Source of the DNA: CAKZNE01 sp964485405
Lineage (GTDB): Bacteria; Bacteroidota; Bacteroidia; Flavobacteriales; Schleiferiaceae
Direction: 5' to 3'
Assembly: GCA_964485405.1 (NCBI GenBank)
Contig: CAZAJG010000016.1
Span: forward strand, 10,158 to 74,157
Length of the DNA stretch: 64,000 bases
Made by a program: the position numbers and the translations under genes. Each line of letters begins with the position of its first letter. Positions within the stretch are counted from its first letter, which is position 1. Shown in pieces: positions 58,201-64,000 of the stretch. The notes beneath the pieces were generated by a model. That model ran no database searches, was not told the origin of the DNA, and saw only the letters and a list, made by a program, of their open reading frames with translations.

Positions 58201-58751
58201 ATACCGTTGGAAATAGTGTTGGACACGATATTGTTGTAGTTTTGGATGACAATACGGAACAATCTTTTGTAATCAATGAGTTTTACGAAGCGGATCTGAA
58301 CAGTTATAAAACGGGTCAGTTGAGGTACCCTTTATTTGATCTTGAACCTGGAACACATAACCTTAAATTAAAGGTGTTTGATATCCATAATAACTTTACC
58401 AAAGCAGAAACAGACTTTATAGTAGCCGAAAGTGAAAACCTTGCTCTAGAAAGAGTTCTAAATTATCCTAACCCTTTTACAACATATACGGAGTTTCAAT
58501 TTGAACACAATAGAGCAAACCAACCTTTGGATATACAAGTTCAAATCTTCACAGTTTCCGGTAAATTGGTGAAAACAATAAACACCTCTATTGTGGCTTC
58601 AGGTAACCGAGTTACTGGTATTGGTTGGAACGGTTTAGACGATTATGGTGATAAAATTGGAAGGGGAGTGTACGTATACAAAGTGAAAGTACGGTCTCAA
58701 ATTGATAATAAACAAGCAGAAGAGTACGAAAAACTAGTAATTTTACGTTAA
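55296..58751 (+). CDS. porU: Type IX secretion system sortase PorU
   Basis: This 1151-aa protein is a C25 (gingipain-type) cysteine peptidase that cleaves the C-terminal domains of T9SS cargo and attaches them to the cell surface. A signal peptide ends at INAQ. Beta-rich N-terminal domains follow. The peptidase domain (about 410-780) has catalytic His660 in YIGHGGEVGL and Cys694 in TITCEFTRLD. The protein ends with its own CTD-like domain (LNYPNPFTTYTEFQFEH, IGRGVYVYKVKV). Length matches PorU of flavobacteria. The porV gene follows 55 bp downstream; together they form the attachment complex. Confidence 0.95.
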   Translation: MRKRVMISFIMITGLLGTSTTINAQSKAKLTSWANTSVLNNGDWYKISVEETGMFKITPSYLSDAGLDLNANPISIDNIRIYGNGDGILPAANATFRKDDLNEIPCKVVDNNANGIFDGSDFALFFARGPHTWNNNAAGRFSHTLNFYRDQNFYFLTFNNGAGRRVSVSNNDPGTANVTVNTYDDFSFQEEDRENIIGAGRVWLDDVFDFTLSYNYGFNFIDIDVTNPVAVTINTVARSSTDNTFMEIYRDGGFVSNTSSYAAYRTEDGADYVTTNQETINFTPTAGNFSIRLTYNNSANPSGVAWFNYMEAQVRRNLNYRSGALYFRDFRSVGPGNVAQYDVSNANSNLEIWDVTDLNNAFSINGQLNSNVLSFKAAADTLREFLVFSGSNFSAPDFRGKIETQNLHGLSPSEFVIITHPDFLAASEKLAQLHRDVDNMTVQVVTIDQIYNEFSSGGQDITAIRDFARMLYTRNSGSASDFKYLLLMGDASYDYRDRLTNNNNFIPIWQDPFRPFSLYSSAVTDDYYGFLDENEGANLTSGRLDIGIGRIPCETITQSQNYIDKIIHYVTGESRFGDWRNKILLMADDVDLSWEPTFVTTSEILENAIQDASNSFIVEKIYTDAYKQVSTSGSETYPEASDDMFRKIQQGNLVTNYIGHGGEVGLSSEKLLKLSDVNAWTNYDAMPLFITITCEFTRLDDPKRVSAGEQLLLNPNGGAIGLISTTRVVDVLTATNLNRNVFDSLLTRNNNLPKRLGDIIKDSKNGLVGNGTRLKFSLFGDPAMRLAIPFNRVQTNSINGRPVNGGSLDTIKALSRVQIEGQVNDVLDQKLSNFNGVLNVSVFDKPNNRETLANDGVENPIPFRLQNNLIYRGKVEVVNGDFKIEFITPFDISYQFGFGKISYYGNNGELDAAGFFDEAVVGGFNEDAEDDDVGPTVQLFMNDQSFVQGGITGPDPVLLALMADSSGINTVGNSVGHDIVVVLDDNTEQSFVINEFYEADLNSYKTGQLRYPLFDLEPGTHNLKLKVFDIHNNFTKAETDFIVAESENLALERVLNYPNPFTTYTEFQFEHNRANQPLDIQVQIFTVSGKLVKTINTSIVASGNRVTGIGWNGLDDYGDKIGRGVYVYKVKVRSQIDNKQAEEYEKLVILR

Positions 58752-58775
58752 GCTTCCTTTTGCATAATAAAAAGC

Positions 58776-58783
58776 TATTTTTG
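58776..58783 (+). promoter_or_regulatory. -7 promoter box upstream of porV
   Basis: TATTTTTG fits TAnnTTTG and lies 23 bp before the porV ATG. The nearest TTG (58760-58762) is only 13 bp away, so the -33 element is doubtful. Confidence 0.35.
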
Positions 58784-58806
58784 CTATCCTTAATAAGAAT
58801 AAGTAG

Positions 58807-60027
58807 ATGAGAAATACTCTTTTAACAGTCTCAATCGTTGCAACTTTTTTTACCGTGGCGAGCGCACAACCAAACTCCATTGATGAGCTTACCTTAAATC
58901 AATACCTTGAATCTCCACGTGCTATAACTACTGCTGTGCCTATTATGGGAGTTTCTCCAGATGCGAGAGCGGGGGGAATGGGAGATGTTGGAGTAGCTTC
59001 TGATCCTGATGTAAATTCTGTTTACTGGAACCCAGCTAAACTTGCTTTTTTACCTGAAGGAACATCGTCACTAGCTGTTTCGTATACACCTTGGTTAAAT
59101 CAATTGGTTGGAGACATTAACCTTGCTTATTTGGCTGGAGCTTTTAAGTTAGATGAGAACCAAGCAATGGGTGTTTCGCTACGCTACTTTTCTTTGGGAG
59201 AGATCGTTTTTAAGGATAACAACAATCAAGACTTAGGTACATATCAACCCTACGAGTTTGCTCTTACAGGATCTTATGCATTAAAATTAAGCCCTAGAAT
59301 GTCCCTAGCTGTAGGCTTAAGGTACTTCTTTAGCGATCTAACACAAGGTCAGCAAGTTGGTGGAGCTAGTACTAAGCCAGGGCAAACCGTAGCTTCTGAT
59401 ATTGGTTATTATTATAAGAGTAGAGAATACAACATGGAAGGCGGTAAGAAACAATCCTTTTCTGTGGGTTTAAACGTATCTAATATTGGTGGTAAAATAT
59501 CCTATTCTGATGAAGCTGAGAGCGATTTTATTCCTACCAACTTAAGATTGGGAGGGGCATATAATATGAAGTTTGATAAGTACAATCGCTTTGTGATCAT
59601 GGCGGATATCAACAAACTTTTGGTTCCTACACCACCATTACGCGAAGGTGTAAATATTGATTTAGATGGAGATGGTATAACCAATGAAATTGTTGCTGGA
59701 AAAGACGATGATGTGAATGGTTTCCAAGGTATATTTCAATCTTTTAATGATGCACCTAACGGTACTTCTGAGGAATTCGAAGAACTCATCTATAACATTG
59801 GAGCAGAATTCTGGTATGACGATAGATTCGCTTTTAGAGGTGGGTACCAGTACGAAGATGAACAAAAAGGAGGTAGACAGTATTTTACCATAGGTTTAGG
59901 TTTACGCTACAATGTTTTTGGACTAGATATGTCCTACTTAATACCAGCTTCAGCTACCGTAAGAAGTCCATTAGAAAACACCCTGAGATTTACACTGATC
60001 TTTAATTTCAATAATAGCGAAGGTTAA
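58807..60027 (+). CDS. porV: Type IX secretion outer-membrane protein PorV
   Basis: This 406-aa protein has a signal peptide (cleavage after ASAQ) and is a FadL-like outer-membrane barrel. Family marks near the N-terminus are TTAVPIMGVSPDARAGGMGD and VNSVYWNPAKLAFL. PorV binds the C-terminal domains of cargo leaving the translocon and delivers them to PorU. A Glu/Asp-rich loop (about 275-310; DLDGDGITNEIVAGKDDD) is probably extracellular and may bind calcium. It follows porU as in other flavobacteria. Confidence 0.94.
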   Translation: MRNTLLTVSIVATFFTVASAQPNSIDELTLNQYLESPRAITTAVPIMGVSPDARAGGMGDVGVASDPDVNSVYWNPAKLAFLPEGTSSLAVSYTPWLNQLVGDINLAYLAGAFKLDENQAMGVSLRYFSLGEIVFKDNNNQDLGTYQPYEFALTGSYALKLSPRMSLAVGLRYFFSDLTQGQQVGGASTKPGQTVASDIGYYYKSREYNMEGGKKQSFSVGLNVSNIGGKISYSDEAESDFIPTNLRLGGAYNMKFDKYNRFVIMADINKLLVPTPPLREGVNIDLDGDGITNEIVAGKDDDVNGFQGIFQSFNDAPNGTSEEFEELIYNIGAEFWYDDRFAFRGGYQYEDEQKGGRQYFTIGLGLRYNVFGLDMSYLIPASATVRSPLENTLRFTLIFNFNNSEG

Positions 60028-60056
60028 TCATCCTTCAAGCACTTGAACTCTTAAAT

Positions 60057-60533
60057 TTGAATAAACTCAAAAAAGTAGTAGAATTAAAGGAATACTCCGT
60101 AGAGGAACTATCAGAGGAGTATAAAGAGTTAGTGCAAAACGCAATTCAGGCCTTTTCAAAAAGTCATTCACCTTACAGTAATTTTCCAGTAGGAGCCTCA
60201 TTACTTCTAGATAATGGTGTTCTAATACAAGGTTCAAATCAAGAGAATGCATCTTACCCCTCCGGTTTGTGCGCAGAAAGAACAGCTTTGTTCAACTATG
60301 GATCCAACCATTCGGAGCAATCCATAAAAGCTATGGCCGTAGCTATAGAAAAATCTTTACCCGATTACGCATTCCCTTGTGGGGCATGTTTGCAGGTTAT
60401 GTTTGAGTATGAAGAGCGTCAAAAGGAGATTTTTGATGTTATAATAGTACATCCTGATAAACAGAAAGTCCTTATCAGTAAAGGGCTTAACAATCTTTTA
60501 CCCTTCACATTTAAAAAAGAAAATCTAGCATAG
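60057..60533 (+). CDS. cdd: Cytidine deaminase
   Basis: This 158-aa zinc enzyme converts cytidine or deoxycytidine to uridine. The zinc/catalytic motifs CAERTAL (Cys plus catalytic Glu) and PCGACLQVM are intact, and SPYSNFPVGASLL and NQENASYPSGLCAE match bacterial Cdd. The frame has no ATG before the conserved region, so the TTG at 60057 is the likely start, 29 bp after the porV stop. Confidence 0.93.
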   Translation: MNKLKKVVELKEYSVEELSEEYKELVQNAIQAFSKSHSPYSNFPVGASLLLDNGVLIQGSNQENASYPSGLCAERTALFNYGSNHSEQSIKAMAVAIEKSLPDYAFPCGACLQVMFEYEERQKEIFDVIIVHPDKQKVLISKGLNNLLPFTFKKENLA

Positions 60534-60564
60534 TTAAGTCGTTAGCGGCTTTTATATAAATTTG
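60534..60564 (+). promoter_or_regulatory. Promoter of the pdhA-pdhC operon
   Basis: TAAATTTG at 60557-60564 is a perfect -7 box; TTA at 60534-60536 (20-bp gap) is a near match to the -33 TTG. The ATG of pdhA is 28 bp downstream. Confidence 0.55.
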
Positions 60565-60592
60565 CCATTCGTCAGAAATAATATTTTAGTAA

Positions 60593-61591
60593 ATGGCAAA
60601 GAAAAAAATTACCAAATCAGTTTATCTGAAGTGGTATGAAGAAATGCTTTTTTGGAGAAAGTTCGAAGACAAAACATCCGCACTTTATATACAACAGAAA
60701 ATTAGAGGCTTCCTCCATTTATATAATGGTCAAGAAGCAATCCTAGCAGGCTCCTTATTAGCAATGGAACAAGGCGATAAGATGATTACCGCCTATCGAA
60801 ACCATGTGCAACCAATTGGTATGGGTGTTGACCCGAGAAAAATCATGGCCGAATTGATGGGTAAAGTAACTGGAACCTCTGAGGGTAATGGAGGCTCTAT
60901 GCATATGTTTTCTAAAGAACATCATTTTTATGGAGGTCATGGAATCGTTGGAGGACAAATACCGTTAGGAGCCGGTTTGGCATTTGGCGATAAATATGCG
61001 GGAAGAAAGAATGTAACACTTTGTTACATGGGGGATGGAGCTACTCGTCAAGGAGCGTTTCATGAAACTATGAATCTAGCTATGTTATGGAATTTGCCTG
61101 TTGTATTTGTTATTGAAAATAATGGATATGCTATGGGAACCAGTGTAGAGCGAACAGCTAACCATAGTGATATATGGAAACTTGGACTTGGATATGAAAT
61201 GCCTTGTGGACCAGTGGATGGAATGGATCCAGAAAAAGTACATGATGCCATGCACGAAGCTATTGATAGAGCAAGAAAAGATGGAGGTCCTACTTTGTTG
61301 GAAATTAGAACCTATCGGTATAAGGGGCATTCAATGAGCGATGCACAGCACTATAGAACTAAGGACGAGGTGGCTGAATATCAGAAGAAAGACCCAATTA
61401 ATCAAGTACTAGAAATCATTAAAGAGAAGAAGTACGCAAGCGAAAAGCAGATTGATGCAATCAACCAAAGTGTTAAGGAAAGAGTAAAAGAGTGTGTGGA
61501 ATTTGCTGAGAATTCAGATTTCCCATCCCCTGATAATTTATATGCTCATGTGTATTCAGATGGAGATTATCCTTTCATCAGAAATAATTAA
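60593..61591 (+). CDS. pdhA: Pyruvate dehydrogenase E1 component, alpha subunit
   Basis: This 332-aa thiamine-diphosphate enzyme subunit decarboxylates pyruvate. Motifs: GHGIVGGQIPLGAGLAFG, the TPP/Mg site GDGATRQGAFHETMNLA through VIENNGYAMGTS, and the phosphorylation-loop-like YRYKGHSMSDAQHYRT. Length fits bacterial E1 alpha of the heterotetrameric type. The beta subunit is not in the window. The E2 gene follows 23 bp downstream in the same operon. Confidence 0.94.
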   Translation: MAKKKITKSVYLKWYEEMLFWRKFEDKTSALYIQQKIRGFLHLYNGQEAILAGSLLAMEQGDKMITAYRNHVQPIGMGVDPRKIMAELMGKVTGTSEGNGGSMHMFSKEHHFYGGHGIVGGQIPLGAGLAFGDKYAGRKNVTLCYMGDGATRQGAFHETMNLAMLWNLPVVFVIENNGYAMGTSVERTANHSDIWKLGLGYEMPCGPVDGMDPEKVHDAMHEAIDRARKDGGPTLLEIRTYRYKGHSMSDAQHYRTKDEVAEYQKKDPINQVLEIIKEKKYASEKQIDAINQSVKERVKECVEFAENSDFPSPDNLYAHVYSDGDYPFIRNN

Positions 61592-61614
61592 AAACAAAAT
61601 TTACCTACAGATAA

Positions 61615-62832
61615 ATGGCTGAAGTAATTAACATGCCGCGTCTAAGCGATACCATGGAAGAAGGTACCGTTGCGAAATGGCATAAGAAAATTGGAGATCA
61701 AGTAAGTGAAGGGGATTTATTGGCGGAAATAGAAACCGATAAAGCCACAATGGATTTTGAAGCTTTTCAAGAAGGTACACTCTTATATATAGGAGTGGAA
61801 GAAGGAGATACGGTTCCTGTAGATTCCATATTAGCGATTCTTGGAGAAAAAGGAGAAGATGTAGAAGCGTTAATCAAAGGAGGAAATCAAACCTACTCTG
61901 ATGAACAGCCGGAAAAAAAAGAAGACAGTCCAAAAAAAGAACCAGTTCCTGATGCGCCAGTAGCCAATACTTCAGAACCTGAAGGAAGGATAAAAGCTTC
62001 TCCATTGGCAAAAAAATTAGCAGCGGATAAAGGAATAGATATTAATACAGTTTCTGGAACTGGTGAAGGCGGTCGAATTGTAAAAAAAGATATTGATAAT
62101 TATCAAGCGCCAGTTTCTTCTTCAAACGCTTTTACGGTTCAACAACCAACTGGAGGGTATGAAGATATTCCAGTGAGTCAGATGAGAAAAACTATCTCAA
62201 AAAGGTTGGCTGGTTCTAAATTCAGTGCACCACATTTTTATCTTACGATAGATGTTGATATGGATAATGCTATGGCAGCTAGAAAAGCCATTAACGAAAT
62301 GGCAGAATCTAAAATCAGCTTCAATGATATAGTCATTAAATCTGCAGCTTCTGCTTTACAAAAGCATCCGATGATCAATGCAAGTTGGTTAGGAGATAAG
62401 ATAAGAGTGAATCATGATATTAATATTGGGGTAGCGGTAGCTGTTGATCAAGGTCTTTTAGTACCTGTTCTAAAGAACGCAGACCGAAAAGGCTTGAGTT
62501 TAATCAATGCGGAAGTAAAGGGTTTTGCTGGAAAAGCGAGAGATAAAAAGCTACAGCCTGCTGAAATGGAAGGGAACACCTTTACTATTTCTAACTTAGG
62601 TATGTTCGGTATCGAAGAGTTTACAGCTATTATTAATTCTCCGGATAGTTGCATCCTAGCCGTAGGAGCAATAAAACAAGTTCCGGTGGTGAAAAATGGA
62701 CAGATTATTCCAGGAAATGTTATGCGTGTAACACTCTCTTGCGATCACCGTGTTGTAGATGGTGCTATGGGCTCGGAGTTCCTAAAAACATTTAAGCAGA
62801 TTCTAGAAAACCCGATTAATATGTTGATCTAA
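61615..62832 (+). CDS. pdhC: Pyruvate dehydrogenase E2 (dihydrolipoamide acetyltransferase)
   Basis: This 405-aa protein has one N-terminal lipoyl domain with the lipoylated Lys43 in EIETDKATMDF, a Pro/Glu/Lys-rich linker, a peripheral-subunit-binding domain (about 128-165; ASPLAKKLAADKGID, GTGEGGRIVKKDI), and the catalytic acetyltransferase domain ending in SCDHRVVDGAMGSEF with His378 and Asp382. It transfers the acetyl group from E1 to CoA and forms the core of the complex. It has a single lipoyl domain. A GC-rich terminator follows. Confidence 0.94.
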   Translation: MAEVINMPRLSDTMEEGTVAKWHKKIGDQVSEGDLLAEIETDKATMDFEAFQEGTLLYIGVEEGDTVPVDSILAILGEKGEDVEALIKGGNQTYSDEQPEKKEDSPKKEPVPDAPVANTSEPEGRIKASPLAKKLAADKGIDINTVSGTGEGGRIVKKDIDNYQAPVSSSNAFTVQQPTGGYEDIPVSQMRKTISKRLAGSKFSAPHFYLTIDVDMDNAMAARKAINEMAESKISFNDIVIKSAASALQKHPMINASWLGDKIRVNHDINIGVAVAVDQGLLVPVLKNADRKGLSLINAEVKGFAGKARDKKLQPAEMEGNTFTISNLGMFGIEEFTAIINSPDSCILAVGAIKQVPVVKNGQIIPGNVMRVTLSCDHRVVDGAMGSEFLKTFKQILENPINMLI

Positions 62833-62861
62833 TAGAATCATAAATCTTCAATACTATATTT

Positions 62862-62890
62862 ATGCCCCTCTTCGGAGGGGCATTTTAATT
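62862..62890 (+). terminator. Terminator of the pdh operon
   Basis: ATGCCCCTC (62862-62870), a TTCG tetraloop and GAGGGGCAT (62875-62883) form a perfect 9-bp stem followed by a T-rich tail. Confidence 0.9.
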
Positions 62891-62901
62891 TTAAAAACAA
62901 T

Positions 62902-63594
62902 ATGAATATCATAATAACAGGCGCTAGCCAAGGAATAGGGTATTATACGTCATTAAAATTTGCGGAAGCAGGTCACAGGGTTTTAGCGATATCTAGAAAT
63001 GAAAGTAAGTTGAGTGGTTTAAGACAAACGGCTAACGATTTGAAGTTAAAGGGCGAAATACTCCCACGCGCTTTAGATTTGAGTCATAGTTCAGACTTGA
63101 AAAGCATCGTAAGCGCCCACTTTGATAGGGTAGATGTTCTCATTAATAATGCAGGACGCTTATTGAATAAGCCGTTTTCTGAGATTTCAGAGCAAGATTT
63201 GCAAGATACTTATCAGGTAAATGTGTTTACTCCTTTCAAGATAGTGCAACAACTGGTGCCCATTTTCAATAAATCTGCACATATTATTAATATAGGAAGT
63301 GTAGGAGGAGTTAATGGAACACAAAAATTTCCGGGCTTATCGGCCTACAGTTCTAGTAAAGCAGCTCTGTCTTGTTTAACCGAGTGTTTGCAAGTAGAGT
63401 TTCATGATTCAGATTTAACTTTCAATTGCTTGGCTTTAGGAGCTGTTCAAACAGAGATGTTATCTCAAGCTTTTCCGGATTATAAGGCAGAAATTGGTCC
63501 TGAAAGTATGGCGAATTACATCTTTGAGTTCGCATTAAATGCACCTACTGTACTTAGAGGGCATACCCATATTGTAAGCAGAAGTAATCCTTGA
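62902..63594 (+). CDS. Short-chain dehydrogenase/reductase (SDR) family oxidoreductase
   Basis: This 230-aa classical SDR has the cofactor motif TGASQGIGYY at residues 6-15, NNAG at about 81-84, a catalytic Ser in NIGSVGG, and YSSSKAAL providing the YxxxK pair. Length is slightly short but complete. The substrate is unknown. It is separated from pdhC by a terminator only 11-19 bp upstream, so it needs read-through or a promoter inside the terminator region; none was seen. Confidence 0.9.
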   Translation: MNIIITGASQGIGYYTSLKFAEAGHRVLAISRNESKLSGLRQTANDLKLKGEILPRALDLSHSSDLKSIVSAHFDRVDVLINNAGRLLNKPFSEISEQDLQDTYQVNVFTPFKIVQQLVPIFNKSAHIINIGSVGGVNGTQKFPGLSAYSSSKAALSCLTECLQVEFHDSDLTFNCLALGAVQTEMLSQAFPDYKAEIGPESMANYIFEFALNAPTVLRGHTHIVSRSNP

Positions 63595-63658
63595 AAAAAT
63601 TATTTCATTATCAATCAATAGATTACTGTATTTAGGTTAAATAAAAAGGTGGTTAGGG

Positions 63659-63688
63659 TTGTGGGGTTTAAAACTTATTTTACATTTG
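63659..63688 (+). promoter_or_regulatory. Tandem promoter 1
   Basis: TTG (63659-63661), a 19-bp gap, TACATTTG (63681-63688), then CCGCCCC. Confidence 0.6.
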
Positions 63689-63753
63689 CCGCCCCTTACG
63701 CACAGCGCTTGGGATGTTCTTAAAAAGTAATGTGAAATTTTTAAAATAAATGT

Positions 63754-63783
63754 TTGCAGGTTTAAAAAACCCTGTTACATTTG
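63754..63783 (+). promoter_or_regulatory. Tandem promoter 2
   Basis: TTG (63754-63756), a 19-bp gap, TACATTTG (63776-63783), then CCGCCCC, identical in layout and -7 region to promoter 1, 95 bp away. Confidence 0.6.
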
Positions 63784-63849
63784 CCGCCCCAAACACAAAA
63801 CGGGATAGTTCATTGAATGCTTTTGAAGAGAAAATAAGAGACAAAAAAT

Positions 63850-63881
63850 TTGGATCATATTTTTAATTAAAAGTATATTTG
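63850..63881 (+). promoter_or_regulatory. Tandem promoter 3
   Basis: TTG (63850-63852), a 21-bp gap, TATATTTG (63874-63881), then TGCCCCC. Confidence 0.5.
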
Positions 63882-63945
63882 TGCCCCCGAAATTTGGGTG
63901 TTGAAAACAGCTCTTAAAAATGATTTTTAAAAAATTTATTTTTAC

Positions 63946-63975
63946 TTGCTAAGTTTAAAAAGATTATTACATTTG
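63946..63975 (+). promoter_or_regulatory. Tandem promoter 4
   Basis: TTG (63946-63948), a 19-bp gap, TACATTTG (63968-63975), then CACTCCC as in the tRNA-Val leader at 31757-31763. The gene it drives lies beyond the right edge. The 406 bp from 63595 to the end hold no other feature I can support. Confidence 0.6.
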
Positions 63976-64000
63976 CACTCCCGTTTTGGCGGGGTATTTA

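Overview
The window looks like chromosomal DNA of a Bacteroidota bacterium, most likely a marine member of the Flavobacteriia/Flavobacteriales. The evidence is low G+C, promoter-like TTG/TAnnTTTG boxes in place of the sigma70 consensus, type IX secretion system (T9SS) genes (PorU, PorV, two PorP/SprF proteins, GldJ), giant secreted proteins with T9SS sorting domains, and an NhaD-type Na+/H+ antiporter. The genus cannot be fixed from the sequence.

Region 1 (1-18343) is one tightly packed + strand operon: the tail of an unknown gene, a Skp/OmpH-like periplasmic chaperone, a lipoprotein, a 2112-aa secreted RHS/YD-type protein, a small secreted protein, and a 3294-aa RHS protein with a complete RHS-associated core followed by an unrecognised C-terminal domain of about 225 aa. 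A strong terminator closes it. Neither giant carries an evident T9SS sorting domain, and no immunity gene is visible downstream.

Region 2 (18454-23980) holds a LytS-type propeller sensor kinase split by a one-base frameshift, its LytTR response regulator, two hypothetical genes on the - strand, and a promoter followed by two perfect hairpins in a non-coding gap.

Region 3 (23981-38396) is devoted to the cell surface. A 1620-aa adhesin with a type B T9SS sorting domain is coupled to a PorP/SprF protein and an OmpA protein with PorE-like architecture. Next comes tRNA-Val(TAC) with a 354-bp cassette: a stand-alone GIY-YIG nuclease gene lies exactly between the tRNA and a second copy of the tRNA's 3' half plus terminator. 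After that is a 1963-aa protein with a type A sorting domain.

Region 4 (38501-52447) is mixed metabolism and transport: a cysteine-dioxygenase-like cupin with a TauE/SafE sulfite exporter, a lipoprotein, a NdpA-like nucleoid protein, a metal-related group (HYC_CC_PP protein, HMA protein, TonB-dependent receptor), an AI-2E-family permease, NhaD, an amino-acid dehydrogenase, AnmK, an acyl-CoA dehydrogenase and MurF.

Region 5 (52475-63594) is the T9SS/gliding core (gldJ, porP/sprF-like, porU, porV) followed by cdd, pdhA, pdhC and an SDR oxidoreductase. The window ends with four promoter-like elements in tandem, pointing at a highly expressed gene, probably a stable RNA, just past the right edge.

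The PorU/PorV machinery on the right would export and anchor the two T9SS cargo proteins in region 3. The two observations I rate highest are the tRNA-Val/GIY-YIG cassette and the two-giant RHS operon.
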